The notes under the pieces are model-generated. The model did not search any database. It was not told where the DNA came from and saw only the letters and a program-made list of their open reading frames with translations. 64,000 nucleotides of DNA from Marinomonas sargassi (GTDB lineage: Bacteria; Pseudomonadota; Gammaproteobacteria; Pseudomonadales; Marinomonadaceae): the NCBI RefSeq assembly GCF_025716875.1, contig NZ_JAOVZB010000006.1, positions 124,001 through 188,000 of the forward strand, in the 5' to 3' direction. Made by a program: the position numbers and the translations under genes. Shown piece after piece: positions 55,843 through 64,000 of the stretch; positions within the stretch are counted from its first letter, which is position 1; each line of letters starts with the position of its first letter.

Positions 55843-56304
55843 AATAATTCTTCTAAATTAAGTGTGTTTAGCATCAAATGTTTATAGATTCTCGGTATAA
55901 ACAATTTGACCTGAAATGTCAGGGTAAATAGCTCTGAAGGTACTCTGCGTTTAGGGCTATAAAATAACCCCTTCCCTCAAATTCACTCTTCCAAATAACG
56001 CATTTTATAAAAAGCTGAACCTGACATATTTTTGAAACATTAATGAAATATTAATGAAATATTTCGTGGCGCCATTCTACACACTTTCATTTTGAAAAAA
56101 AGTACTTAATCAGTCCTTTTCTGCTGTTTTTTTGTTCAGTTTTCAAATCGAATTTACACTACTACCAATGAGCTTTTTTATTTTTTCCTGCTACCTTATC
56201 CCGATTTAAATAACTAACTACCTCCCCTATAAAACACAAAACCCCAAGCACTCAGTAAGCACTTGAGGTAAAGAGACTTTGCGGAAATAAGAAATGTATG
56301 GACT
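55843..56304. other. 462-bp A/T-rich intergenic region upstream of pit
   Basis: No ORF with support was found. An 11-bp sequence ATTAATGAAAT is tandemly repeated (56039-56049, 56050-56060). A terminator for the aldehyde dehydrogenase occupies 56242-56268. The rest, including the T/A-rich stretch 56087-56160, carries no feature I can support. Confidence 0.5.
56231..56268 (-). terminator. Probable terminator of the aldehyde dehydrogenase gene
   Basis: On the minus strand CCTCAAG pairs with CTTGGGG (one G-U; arms 56262-56268 and 56242-56248), followed by TTTTGTGTTTT. The stem is short but the T-rich tail is good. Confidence 0.55.
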
Positions 56305-57822
56305 TTAAAAAAAGCCCAACGGATTAATATCATAGCTCACCAACATGTTTTTCGTTTGTTGGTAATGCTCTAACGCCAGTTTATGGGTCTCACGCCCGAT
56401 ACCTGACTTTTTGTACCCACCAAAAGCAGCATGAGCTGGGTAATGATGATAGCAATTCATCCAAATTCGTCCGGCTTCAATTTTTCGGCCCATTCTGTAA
56501 GCAAGGTTAGTATCTCTTGTCCATACACCAGCACCTAAGCCAAACTCGCTATCATTGGCAATAGCAAGTGCTTCTGCTTCATCCTTAAATGTGGTGACAC
56601 TAACAACTGGCCCAAAAATCTCTTCTTGGAAAATACGCATGTCATTATTACCCTTAAAAAGAGTCGGCTGAATATAGAAACCATCATTCAGTCCATCAAC
56701 CGCTGCCATATCTCCACCAATAAGTAGCTCGGCACCCTCTTCTTTACCGATATTGATATAGTTCATGATGCGATCAAACTGCCCCTGAGACACCTGAGCT
56801 CCCACTTGAGTCTCAGTATCCAAAGGATTGCCTCGTTTAATGGTTTTCGTACGTTCAATCACTAGCTGAAGAAACTCTTCATAAATTGACTCATGTATGA
56901 GCGCACGAGATGGACAGGTACATACTTCGCCTTGGTTGAAAAATGCCAAAACTAGACCTTCAACACACTTACTAATATAAGCGTCTTCTTGTTGCATAAT
57001 ATCGGCAAAATAAATATTTGGGGATTTACCTCCAAGCTCAACACTGGAAGGAATAATATTTTCTGCAGCACATTTCAAAATACTAGACCCCACAGGCGTT
57101 GAACCTGTAAAAGCAATTTTGGCGATACGTTTACTAGACGCCAAAGCTTGACCTGCTTCTTTACCAAAACCGTTCACAATATTCAGTACACCCGGCGGTA
57201 GGATATCTTTAATGAGCTTAACTAGTTCTAATACAGAAACGGGAGTTTGCTCAGCAGGCTTTAGTACCACGCAATTACCCGCGGCAAGCGCTGGTGCAAG
57301 TTTCCAAGCTGCCATTAGGATAGGGAAGTTCCAAGGAATAATTTGACCAACAACACCCAACGGCTCATGGAAATGGTATGCAACGGTATGTTCATCTAAT
57401 TCAGCTGCACTGCCTTCTTGTGACCGTAAGCAACCAGCAAAGTAACGGAAGTGATCAGCTGCCAGAGGTATGTCTGCATTCAGTGTTTCTCGAACCGCCT
57501 TGCCGTTATCCCAAGTTTCTGCAACCGCGAGCATCTCAAGGTTTTGTTCAATAATATCGGCAATTTTCAATAAAAGACCTGATCGGGCAGTAACTGAAGT
57601 CTTCCCCCAATCGGCTTTCGCAGCATGAGCGGCATCCAATGCTAGATTTATATCCTCTTCTGTTGATCGAGGAATACGGCAAAAGACTTCACCATCAACA
57701 GGGCTAACATTATCAAAATATTGGCCTTTAACAGGCGCAACCCATTCACCACCAATAAAATTGCCATATTCTTTTTGAAAACTAATAAGACTATCAGCAC
57801 TACCAGGCTTTGCATAAATCAT
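56305..57822 (-). CDS. NAD+-dependent aldehyde dehydrogenase, AldB/ExaC type
   Basis: 505 aa, the usual length. Catalytic Cys301 in [13 protein letters not shown], Glu262 in VELGGKSPN, and NAD-binding [12 protein letters not shown] and [20 protein letters not shown]. The end [20 protein letters not shown], followed by [20 protein letters not shown], is the pattern of the AldB/ExaC/AcoD subfamily that oxidises acetaldehyde and short aldehydes in ethanol or acetoin metabolism. GGAGAA precedes the ATG. The AraC regulator is divergent, with paired direct repeats in between. Confidence 0.92.
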   Translation of the reverse strand: MIYAKPGSADSLISFQKEYGNFIGGEWVAPVKGQYFDNVSPVDGEVFCRIPRSTEEDINLALDAAHAAKADWGKTSVTARSGLLLKIADIIEQNLEMLAVAETWDNGKAVRETLNADIPLAADHFRYFAGCLRSQEGSAAELDEHTVAYHFHEPLGVVGQIIPWNFPILMAAWKLAPALAAGNCVVLKPAEQTPVSVLELVKLIKDILPPGVLNIVNGFGKEAGQALASSKRIAKIAFTGSTPVGSSILKCAAENIIPSSVELGGKSPNIYFADIMQQEDAYISKCVEGLVLAFFNQGEVCTCPSRALIHESIYEEFLQLVIERTKTIKRGNPLDTETQVGAQVSQGQFDRIMNYINIGKEEGAELLIGGDMAAVDGLNDGFYIQPTLFKGNNDMRIFQEEIFGPVVSVTTFKDEAEALAIANDSEFGLGAGVWTRDTNLAYRMGRKIEAGRIWMNCYHHYPAHAAFGGYKKSGIGRETHKLALEHYQQTKNMLVSYDINPLGFF

Positions 57823-57900
57823 GATTATTTCTCCACGGTTTTTATTTTTATAAAAGGGTGATCCCCTGTGCTTTTTACGTTAGGAAAAAAAACGCTCAAT

Positions 57901-57929
57901 AACTTGCCTATGCGTCCATGAAACTTGCC
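57901..57929. promoter_or_regulatory. Paired AACTTGCC direct repeats (candidate AraC-family operator)
   Basis: AACTTGCC occurs at 57901-57908 and at 57922-57929, start-to-start 21 bp, i.e. two helical turns. This is the layout of an AraC-family activator operator. They lie between the aldehyde dehydrogenase and the AraC-type gene, so they are likely its binding half-sites. Confidence 0.55.
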
Positions 57930-58057
57930 CCCTAGTCTATTTTTTCTTTCTTACCCACACACAGACTAAGAAGATGGTTGACCAAAAACTAATCAAGAGA
58001 GATGATGAGAAAACATATATTCGTCACGCCACATACAAAAATAAGAGAGGTGTGTTA

Positions 58058-58975
58058 ATGGGTTATTCGTCATCTATTGAAAATATTTTGCAGACTTGTA
58101 AAAGGAAACCGACACAGCTAGTGGAAAATCGTGTTGCCTTTGCAGGCCCTCACGCAGAATTAAGTATTTATGATACTTATGAAGAAGCTGAAAATATCAG
58201 TTTGAAAGCAGACTCTATGCTTTATTGCGGCATGGTTAGCGGTGCGAAGCGAATGCACACAAAAGACAGGAGTGCTATTCCTTTTCTTCCCCACGAATCG
58301 TTTGTTCTGGCTCCCCATGAGGAAGTGTTTATCGATTTTCCTGAAGCCAAAAGAAATGCACCTACGACTTGTCTTACTATTGCTATATCAGACGAAAGAG
58401 TCGCTCAGATATGTGACAGAATGAATGATCAAATTATTCAGCACTCCCCTCACGACATCCAAATTGATCCACATCAGCATTTACATACCATTCATACTCA
58501 AGCAACACAGCAGGTATTAGAACGTTTAACCAGCGACTTCATACAGAATGATCCTGACCGAGATTTATTGGTCGATTTTGGCGTAAATGAATTAGTCACT
58601 CGGATATTAAGACACCACGGGAAGAATGCCTTATTACAATTTTCAGCACAGGCACCTGATAGCAATGGCTTAACCTGTGTCATTCATTGGATAGAAAACA
58701 ACCTCTCATCGCCATTAGACTCATATGTGCTTGCTAAAATGGCGTGCATGAGCCGTAGTCGATTTTATGAATGCTTTAAAAATCAGCTCGGCTGCACTCC
58801 ATTGGAATATCAACACCAGCGGCGCATGGAGCAAGCTTTTAAAAAGCTTCAACAGCAACGTTCAGTGACGAGTGTTTGCTATGAGCTCGGTTACCAGAGT
58901 CTGAGTCATTTTAGCCGACGCTTTCACCAGCATTTTGGCTTATCTCCAAGGCAAGTTACCCAAAGACAACATTAA
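58058..58975 (+). CDS. AraC-family transcriptional regulator
   Basis: C-terminal AraC/XylS DNA-binding domain (two helix-turn-helix motifs) with LAKMACMSRSRFYECFKNQL, TPLEYQHQRRMEQAFKKL and CYELGYQSLSHFSRRFHQHF then GLSPRQV. The N-terminal half resembles the AraC_N ligand domain associated with aldehyde dehydrogenases. I prefer the ATG at 58058 (305 aa), with AGAGAGG seven bases upstream; an in-frame ATG at 57974 (333 aa) has no clear Shine-Dalgarno. It is divergent from the dehydrogenase it probably activates. Confidence 0.88.
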   Translation: MGYSSSIENILQTCKRKPTQLVENRVAFAGPHAELSIYDTYEEAENISLKADSMLYCGMVSGAKRMHTKDRSAIPFLPHESFVLAPHEEVFIDFPEAKRNAPTTCLTIAISDERVAQICDRMNDQIIQHSPHDIQIDPHQHLHTIHTQATQQVLERLTSDFIQNDPDRDLLVDFGVNELVTRILRHHGKNALLQFSAQAPDSNGLTCVIHWIENNLSSPLDSYVLAKMACMSRSRFYECFKNQLGCTPLEYQHQRRMEQAFKKLQQQRSVTSVCYELGYQSLSHFSRRFHQHFGLSPRQVTQRQH

Positions 58976-59016
58976 AAAAGAAACAAACCAAGCTGGTAAA
59001 TAGGAGCAGAGGAAGG

Positions 59017-59289
59017 TTATTTGAATTTACGCTTTTCTTTCTCGATCGGCTTTAGCTTCCAGTTGGGAGCCTCGCCTTTTAAGTAGTAGATAACAATAAG
59101 AACAATTGTACTAAGAGCCGCCCATAGGCTCCACGACAACAACTCTACTTTAGGGTCTACTGTATAGCTAATAAGCACCAGACTTAGCAGGTACGAGACT
59201 TGTACAAACCAGCCTTGCCAAACCGTAGGTTTTGCCCAACCGATGCCCGTTTCTTTCGCAGGAAACCAAATCGTTTTTTTATCTGACAT
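59017..59289 (-). CDS. Small two-TM membrane protein, unknown
   Basis: 90 aa. It begins with a soluble KKTIWFPAKETGIGW stretch and a TVWQGWFVQ motif at the first membrane helix (about 27-43), with a second helix at about 52-69, and ends in a basic tail. The WFPAK ... WQGW pattern is shared by a family of small bacterial membrane proteins of unknown role. It lies 90 bp after the folE stop, beyond the folE terminator. Confidence 0.75.
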   Translation of the reverse strand: MSDKKTIWFPAKETGIGWAKPTVWQGWFVQVSYLLSLVLISYTVDPKVELLSWSLWAALSTIVLIVIYYLKGEAPNWKLKPIEKEKRKFK

Positions 59290-59327
59290 TGAAACAATTA
59301 CACCTTATTCATTATGTTAAGAATACA

Positions 59328-59351
59328 AAAAAGAGCCGACAGCGGCTCTTT
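59328..59351 (-). terminator. Intrinsic terminator after folE
   Basis: AAGAGCCG pairs with CGGCTCTT (loop ACAG), followed on the minus strand by T. It lies about 30 bp past the folE stop. Confidence 0.88.
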
Positions 59352-59379
59352 ATTTTTATACGTTAATTAAAGCTAAAAC

Positions 59380-60066
59380 CTAGCTACGAGCTAAAAATTC
59401 ACCGCGGGTCTTATCACTCCTCTTAAACAAACCACCTAATGCTGTCGTTTGTGTCGACGAGCTAGCATCCATCACGCCACGGGCTTTCACGCAAAAGTGC
59501 ACAGCACTAATGCTCACAGCGACATTATCAGTTTCCAATAATGCTTGTAAGGTTACTAAGATTTGTTGAGTAAGTCGCTCTTGTACTTGTGGACGCTGAG
59601 CAAAGAAGCGCACTATACGATTAATTTTAGATAAACCAATTATCTTACTCTTTGGTAAGTAAGCCACTTTTGCTAGGCCATCAATAGTCACAAAATGATG
59701 TTCACAGGTGCTAGTAAAGCTGATATCGCTCACTTTCACCATTTCATCTACCTTCATCTTGTTTTCAATAACGGTAATTTTTGGAAATTGCTTATAATCC
59801 AGCCCTGAGAAAATCTCTTTTACATACATTTTCGCAATGCGATGTGGCGTTTCCGCTAAACTGTCATCAGTTAAATCAAGCCCTAGAGTTTCTACCACAT
59901 CAGTAAATGCACTTTTGATTCGAGTATACTTCTCTTCAGTGCTAAGACCGTTATCTATCATTGGCGTTTCTAAGCCGCTTTTTATTAAAGCATCTCTTAC
60001 TAGTTGTGCTTCTTTTGACAATATAATGGGCGTTGAATTTGTAAGTTCTGCGATTTCAGCTTTCAT
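59380..60066 (-). CDS. folE: GTP cyclohydrolase I (type FolE1)
   Basis: 228 aa. It opens GTP to dihydroneopterin triphosphate, the first step to folates and other pterins. The zinc and catalytic motif is [20 protein letters not shown], followed by [20 protein letters not shown]; a later conserved Cys occurs in [17 protein letters not shown] precedes the ATG. An unusual TGTGAC/GTCACA-type repeat overlaps the region just upstream. It is 68 bp downstream of folM on the same strand, so probably one operon for tetrahydropterin synthesis. Confidence 0.96.
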   Translation of the reverse strand: MKAEIAELTNSTPIILSKEAQLVRDALIKSGLETPMIDNGLSTEEKYTRIKSAFTDVVETLGLDLTDDSLAETPHRIAKMYVKEIFSGLDYKQFPKITVIENKMKVDEMVKVSDISFTSTCEHHFVTIDGLAKVAYLPKSKIIGLSKINRIVRFFAQRPQVQERLTQQILVTLQALLETDNVAVSISAVHFCVKARGVMDASSSTQTTALGGLFKRSDKTRGEFLARS

Positions 60067-60078
60067 ATTAATTTCCTA

Positions 60079-60098
60079 TGTGACGTCACCTTGTCACA
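60079..60098 (-). promoter_or_regulatory. GTGAC/GTCAC repeat cluster just upstream of folE
   Basis: GTGACGTCAC (60080-60089) is a perfect 10-bp palindrome, 14 bp before the folE ATG. A third half-site GTCACA follows at 60093-60098, so TGTGAC...GTCACA reads as an inverted repeat. It overlaps the region just upstream of the folE Shine-Dalgarno. It could be an operator between folM and folE. It does not fit a CRP site, because the spacing is 10 instead of 6. Confidence 0.4.
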
Positions 60099-60134
60099 GT
60101 CATAAGATATTTCTTAATGCTCTACACTTAGCGA

Positions 60135-60857
60135 CTAAACTAAATGCCGACCGCCATCAAGGGACAAGGTCCTGCCTGTCATATAACGACTTCTTAACAA
60201 GTACTGTATGGACAACACACCTTCTTGTTCTCCAGGTTCTTTACTAAGCAACATTTTCTTTCGAGCCTTCTGCTTATATTCTATATCGTCTTGCTCATTA
60301 AACATAAGTAATGAGGGAGCAATAGAGTTAACTTTTACATGTGGAGCAAAACGCTTAGAAAATGAGTGGGTCAAATTCGCTAGACCTGCTTTGCTTGATG
60401 CGTAGGCTATATGATTATCACTACCCTTCTCTACCACATAGTCAGTGATATGAATAATGTCAGCCATCCCCAGAGATTCACTCGCTGCACATAATAATGG
60501 CTCGAAGGCCAGATTAATACGGTATGGCGCAAAAACATGTATTTGCCACATTTTTTCCATTAAAACGGCTAGGTCAGTGACTTCTTTTTCCGTTTGCCAT
60601 TCAGAAGCATTATGAATAATGGCCCTTAGACCTTGGTAATTTTCTAAGATTTCCTGAATAAAATTCTCGACACCTTTATGGGTAGAAAAGTCAGCCTGTA
60701 TACAATGCACGCCTACTTCTTCTAGAGCAGGAATACTTTCTCTTTTTGTCCTGTAGGTAATAACGACATCGTAACCGTCGCTTACCAGTGCCTTTGCACA
60801 AGCCAACCCCAAACGCTGCGCTCCGCCTGTAATCAAAACCGGCATTTTGTTTAACAT
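60135..60857 (-). CDS. folM: Dihydromonapterin/dihydrofolate reductase (SDR family)
   Basis: 240 aa from the ATG at 60857, chosen because AGGGA lies six bases upstream; a start ten codons earlier (60887) is also open. SDR features: VLITGGAQRLGLACAKAL (NADP-binding), IIHNASEWQTEK, the Tyr-x-x-x-Lys catalytic pair in HIAYASSKAGLANLT, and NSIAPSLLMFNEQDD, matching FolM of E. coli closely over the whole length. FolM reduces dihydromonapterin to tetrahydromonapterin. It precedes folE in the same direction; folX is not adjacent. Confidence 0.9.
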   Translation of the reverse strand: MLNKMPVLITGGAQRLGLACAKALVSDGYDVVITYRTKRESIPALEEVGVHCIQADFSTHKGVENFIQEILENYQGLRAIIHNASEWQTEKEVTDLAVLMEKMWQIHVFAPYRINLAFEPLLCAASESLGMADIIHITDYVVEKGSDNHIAYASSKAGLANLTHSFSKRFAPHVKVNSIAPSLLMFNEQDDIEYKQKARKKMLLSKEPGEQEGVLSIQYLLRSRYMTGRTLSLDGGRHLV

Positions 60858-61148
60858 TGTATTCCCTAACCTAATATTCTTAATCATTGACTAAAAACAC
60901 AAATAACTGATTTCTATCACACCATAACAAACTAACGAGACAAAAGTTAAAAAAGATCAAACAAAGTGAAAACAAAGAGGAAACAAAAAATATTTTAGTG
61001 AATTTTCTATAAAGTAATCTAATAATGATTTTTAATCGTATTCATTGAACTAATCTTAAACAGATTACTCATAAATGTGTATTTGTTAAGTTTTAGACCA
61101 CCAATAAACCATCTACCTGATGAATAAAGAAGTGATAAAGGAGTAACA

Positions 61149-62069
61149 ATGAGCGTACAGACAGACAAAGCCAACCTAGCCCTATCTGCACAAGATATTC
61201 CCCAAGAAGCCTTCGACTGGTATGACGAGTATGCCCATGGTGACATTGACCGTCGTACTTTTCTTTCTCGCTTAGGCACCTTAAGCGTTGCAGGCCTAAC
61301 ACTTTCAGTTGTCGCTGGAGCACTTACACCGAACTATGCCCTCGCCGAGCAAGTGTCTTTCAACGACCCTGACATCACTGCTACCTATGTTGAATTCGAC
61401 ACACCAAATGGTCATGGCAAAGGACGTGGGTACTTAGTTGTCCCTAAAAATGTTAGTGCTGAAAACAAAGCTGCTACAGTATTAGTTGCCCATGAAAACC
61501 GTGGATTAAATCCATACATTGAAGATGTGGCTAGACGCTTAGCAAAAGCAGGCTTTATTGCTTTCGCTCCAGACGCTTTATTCCCTCTAGGTGGTTACCC
61601 AGGTAATGACGATGAAGGCCGTGCAATGCAAAAAACATTGGATAGAGCCAAGATTGAAGGCGACTTCATGGACGCAGCAACCATGCTTAAGAACCACTCA
61701 CTGGGTAACGGTAAAGTCGGCATGGTTGGCTTCTGCTTCGGTGGCTACTTAACTAATGCACTAGTCGCAAATATGCCTGAGACTATCAATGCAGGTGCGC
61801 CATACTACGGTACGCCAAGTAAGACTAATATTGATAAGATTAAGGCTCCTCTTCAGCTTCATTTTGCTGAAATGGACAAACGAGTTAACGCAACTTGGCC
61901 TGACTACGAAAAAGCACTTAAGGCTAATGATGTTGATTACCAAGCCTATATTTATAAGACAGCCAATCATGGTTTCCACAATGACTCAACGGGTCGTTAC
62001 CAAGAAGATAATGCTGAACTAGCTTGGAGTCGTACTGTAGACTTCTTTAAGCAAAACCTTAGCGCTTAA
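61149..62069 (+). CDS. Tat-exported dienelactone-hydrolase-family protein
   Basis: 306 aa, ATG preceded by AAGGAG. A twin-arginine signal (DRRTFLSRLGTLSVAGLTLS, Arg35-Arg36) precedes a helix and a likely cleavage near ALAEQ (about residue 66). The mature alpha/beta-hydrolase has the dienelactone-hydrolase triad: Cys196 in GMVGFCFGGY, an Asp in FAEMDKRV (about 243) and His274 in ANHGF, with HENRGLNPYI in the oxyanion region. The natural substrate of periplasmic members is not established. A hairpin terminator follows its stop. Confidence 0.88.
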   Translation: MSVQTDKANLALSAQDIPQEAFDWYDEYAHGDIDRRTFLSRLGTLSVAGLTLSVVAGALTPNYALAEQVSFNDPDITATYVEFDTPNGHGKGRGYLVVPKNVSAENKAATVLVAHENRGLNPYIEDVARRLAKAGFIAFAPDALFPLGGYPGNDDEGRAMQKTLDRAKIEGDFMDAATMLKNHSLGNGKVGMVGFCFGGYLTNALVANMPETINAGAPYYGTPSKTNIDKIKAPLQLHFAEMDKRVNATWPDYEKALKANDVDYQAYIYKTANHGFHNDSTGRYQEDNAELAWSRTVDFFKQNLSA

Positions 62070-62088
62070 TTAAAAGTTAGAAAACGCT

Positions 62089-62126
62089 AAAGGCGCTCTA
62101 TGCTAAGCAAGAGCGCCTTTTCTTTT
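62089..62126 (+). terminator. Intrinsic terminator after the dienelactone-hydrolase gene
   Basis: AAGGCGCTCT pairs with AGAGCGCCTT (62090-62119) and is followed by TTTTCTTTTT. The loop contains the stop codon of the convergent glycosyltransferase gene (62103-62105). Confidence 0.8.
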
Positions 62127-63194
62127 TGTGTCTTGTTTTACTAAGTCTGGCTTATTAACAAAAGCGGGCAAATTTAATGTTTGCTCCCAAAGGCAATCAC
62201 AAAGATCTGAAAGACTCATTCCTTTATTGTCTTGTAACCAATCAACTACAGCTTTAGCAACATTCGGATAGGTAATACAAGTTACTTTGCTGGTCTCTAA
62301 CCATTCTTTAATGATGTTCGAATCCAACTTATCCGCTGCTTTTGCCGCACCTAAAAGCTCTAATGCAATCGCATTAGAGTGCTGCTCTATTTGACCAGTT
62401 AAGGGCTTAACTAAAATACGACGCCCAAACTGCAGAGCCTCAGAATTCAGCTCAAACCCTGCATTACTTAAAACGGAAGCACATTCACTAAGATTTTTCT
62501 GGAACTCATTACGGCTAAATGGGAAAACCTCTACATTTCCATAAAGGCCGGGGTCAATATCCTTACAATGAAAACGAAAATGATATTCTGGAATAGCCTC
62601 TAACCAATCAAAAACAGCTTCACTGTTCTCAAATGGCAAATACACTAATACATTCTTTTCGTCGGGTGCATTACTCAACTCTTTTTCATGGATAAGAGGA
62701 GGCAAAATTGAGTGACCAAAATGATGCCAGTGAGATCCAAGCTGCATTGTTGCGGGAGCAAAATTAGACATAATCCATTGGGCTACTCGGTTCTTTTTAT
62801 AGCGAGGAATATCATGAACAAAGGCATACTGATGACCAAAGCCGATACAAGCAATGCCTTGTTGTTTTGCTGCCCACGCGACAACAGGCTCATAGTCAGT
62901 AATAACAATGTCATAGCCACGGGTGTCAATGGAGCAAACATCCTTATATAACTGAAAAAGATTAGCTTTAAATAACGTTGCACCTAGGTCAAGTTTGCCA
63001 TTGCGGGCAACAAAACTTAATCCCCTAAAATGCCTATATTCCCCAAAAGCAGACATATCAAAATAGTCTTCTGGGTCTCTACCTGAAAATATATAATCTA
63101 CTTCTACTCCAGCGGCTGAAAATTCTGCCGCCATGGCTCTTGCTCTGGTTATATGACCATTACCCGTCCCTTGTACGCCATATAATACCTTCAT
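62103..63194 (-). CDS. Glycosyltransferase of the MJ1255/VC2487 family
   Basis: 363 aa from the ATG at 63194, chosen because AGGAG lies about eight bases upstream and the start overlaps the PAP2 stop by 4 bp (ATGA). The N-terminus MKVLYGVQGTGNGHITRARA has the GxGxGH nucleotide-sugar motif, and the second half has CASVLSNAGFELNSEALQFG, the acceptor/donor motif of this GT-B family. The acceptor is unknown. Pairing with a PAP2 phosphatase suggests a role in lipid-linked or envelope glycan metabolism (inference). Confidence 0.85.
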   Translation of the reverse strand: MKVLYGVQGTGNGHITRARAMAAEFSAAGVEVDYIFSGRDPEDYFDMSAFGEYRHFRGLSFVARNGKLDLGATLFKANLFQLYKDVCSIDTRGYDIVITDYEPVVAWAAKQQGIACIGFGHQYAFVHDIPRYKKNRVAQWIMSNFAPATMQLGSHWHHFGHSILPPLIHEKELSNAPDEKNVLVYLPFENSEAVFDWLEAIPEYHFRFHCKDIDPGLYGNVEVFPFSRNEFQKNLSECASVLSNAGFELNSEALQFGRRILVKPLTGQIEQHSNAIALELLGAAKAADKLDSNIIKEWLETSKVTCITYPNVAKAVVDWLQDNKGMSLSDLCDCLWEQTLNLPAFVNKPDLVKQDTKRKGALA

Positions 63195-63706
63195 ATTAAC
63201 ACTCCTATAATAAAGGCCGCACAAGCACTACCTAGCAGTGCTCCAATAACAGTATCTGTTGGAAAATGTACACCTAAAAAGATTCGTGACATGCCAACAT
63301 TTACTGCCCAAAAATATAAAATAAAGCTAAAAGCTGGGAACCACTCTGAAAGGCAATAAGCAACAAAGAAGGCGCCTGACGTATGGCCAGAAGGAAATGA
63401 AAATTGATCGGATGGAATAATATAACTTCGAAAGCCATCCAAAATATCAGCCGGTCTATTGCGCTTGCAGCTTCGTTTTAAAATAAAATATATACAACGC
63501 TCAAGAAGGAAACCAACCGTTAGCACTAATGCCAGCATTTCATAGCCGGTCATCACACATAACAAAGCACCAGCAACATATAGAGGACCGTCTGCCGTAA
63601 ATGAAATAGCCCGGCCAATACGCGTGAGTAATGCCCTGTGCTTACGTGCCATAAACCAATAAAAAGCTTGTACATCAAATGCATGAATATTTTGAAGTAT
63701 GTTCAT
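63191..63706 (-). CDS. PAP2-family phosphatase
   Basis: 171 aa membrane protein. The three PAP2 motifs are KRSCKRNRPAD, PSGHTSGAF and SRIFLGVHFPTDTVIG, with about five hydrophobic segments. These enzymes dephosphorylate lipid phosphates such as phosphatidate, phosphatidylglycerophosphate or undecaprenyl diphosphate. Its last 4 bp overlap the glycosyltransferase start, so translation is coupled. Confidence 0.92.
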   Translation of the reverse strand: MNILQNIHAFDVQAFYWFMARKHRALLTRIGRAISFTADGPLYVAGALLCVMTGYEMLALVLTVGFLLERCIYFILKRSCKRNRPADILDGFRSYIIPSDQFSFPSGHTSGAFFVAYCLSEWFPAFSFILYFWAVNVGMSRIFLGVHFPTDTVIGALLGSACAAFIIGVLI

Positions 63707-63805
63707 CTTGATCCCTCATCATATTGTTTTTCATCCTTTCAACATAAATGAGAATAATGTCACCCCCATTTCAATTAGATGACAAATAGATGACAGACGA
63801 ACAAA

Positions 63806-63839
63806 CAAAAATGCCCCACTCAATGAGCGGGGCATTTTT
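63806..63839 (-). terminator. Intrinsic terminator downstream of the edge gene
   Basis: AAAAATGCCCC and GGGGCATTTTT form a strong symmetrical hairpin with T-runs, about 25 bp past the stop at 63862. It ends the truncated minus-strand gene at the window edge. Confidence 0.88.
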
Positions 63840-63861
63840 GAATATTACCTAAAATATAAGC

Positions 63862-64000
63862 TTACATATCGTTCATTTTTTTGAACAAAGCAATCATAGC
63901 TTCAGGTTTTACTTTTTTGTTGCTGCTGTTCAATGCATATACAACGGTTTCACCTTCTGGGCCTGCACCAATGTCTGTATAGCGTAATGGTACTTCGCCA
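63862..64000 (-). CDS. C-terminal end of an unidentified protein (truncated by window edge)
   Basis: The minus strand reads GEVPLRYTDIGAGPEGETVV, then YALNSSNKKVKPEAMIALF and KKMNDM before TAA at 63862. About 46 residues are visible; family not recognised. It is followed by a strong terminator. Confidence 0.7.
   Translation of the reverse strand, partial: GEVPLRYTDIGAGPEGETVVYALNSSNKKVKPEAMIALFKKMNDM

Noticed and set aside
55843..56304. Pho box upstream of the phosphate transporter
   Set aside because: No pair of CTGTCAT-like repeats with correct spacing was found; only an A/T-rich tandem repeat is present.
57974..58057. Upstream start for the AraC-type regulator
   Set aside because: The ATG at 57974 is in frame but lacks a Shine-Dalgarno, whereas the ATG at 58058 has AGAGAGG at the right distance. 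Kept as an alternative.
60079..60098. CRP binding site before folE
   Set aside because: TGTGA and TCACA are present but separated by 10 bp instead of 6.
63841..63860. Resemblance of TATTACCTAAAATA here to the flank of the 48.5-kb palindrome
   Set aside because: The shared stretch is short, A/T-rich and imperfect, and the neighbouring hairpin cores differ; probably coincidence.

Overview
This window looks like core chromosome from a marine gammaproteobacterium of the Oceanospirillales type, most plausibly Marinomonas or a close relative. That placement is an inference from gene order (rpsB-tsf / map-glnD-dapC-dapD-yffB-dapE; rlmD-relA-mazG next to cysM and a GacS/BarA kinase; lepA-lepB-rnc-era-recO-acpS), moderate-to-low GC, and protein similarity; no database search was run. 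No rRNA, tRNA, CRISPR array, insertion sequence or prophage was seen. Most genes are housekeeping, and the novelty lies in a few accessory proteins and in intergenic DNA.

Layout. 1-938: tsf (partial) and rpsB on the minus strand, with a recognisable rpsB promoter and leader. 1260-10058: map, glnD and the diaminopimelate/lysine genes dapC, dapD and dapE, interspersed with a YffB/ArsC-like protein, a small lipoprotein and two unknown genes, ending with panD. 10139-14672: tpx, a membrane-anchored cold-shock-domain protein, slyX, rsmJ, uppP, tsaB, adk. 14896-22956: ppc, mazG, relA, rlmD, cysM, all minus. 23241-26024: a BarA/GacS-type hybrid kinase. 26002-32243: acpS, recO, era, rnc, lepB, lepA and ribE. 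32515-35299: divergent glgC and glgA. 35405-38754: a periplasmic binding protein and PBP1B. 38910-41863: a small Rieske protein followed by modABC.

41886-54047 is the more accessory part: a soluble tandem-Cache protein, a divergent PRPP-synthetase-like protein, an unknown protein, a CHASE-GGDEF-EAL protein, an ectoine-type aspartate kinase, a DUF2061 protein, topoisomerase III, a LysE/RhtB exporter and a single-pass membrane protein. 54271-64000: a PiT phosphate transporter, an AldB/ExaC-type aldehyde dehydrogenase with a divergent AraC regulator and a candidate operator, folE-folM for reduced pterins, a Tat-exported dienelactone-hydrolase-like protein, a coupled glycosyltransferase/PAP2 pair, and a truncated gene at the edge.

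How the genes cooperate: dapC/D/E supply DAP and lysine, while uppP and mrcB serve peptidoglycan synthesis. GlnD, RelA and the BarA-like kinase are global nutrient and stress sensors. rpsB-tsf, map, era, rnc, rsmJ, rlmD, tsaB and lepA serve translation. glgC/glgA make glycogen, and folE/folM make reduced pterins. The most useful second looks are the tandem-Cache protein with an MCP-tip-like middle segment, the membrane-anchored cold-shock protein, the PRPP-synthetase-like protein, the orphan ectoine-type aspartokinase, the large inverted repeat carrying a DnaA-box sequence upstream of ribE, the 35-bp perfect palindrome at 48.5 kb, and the direct repeats between the aldehyde dehydrogenase and its AraC regulator.
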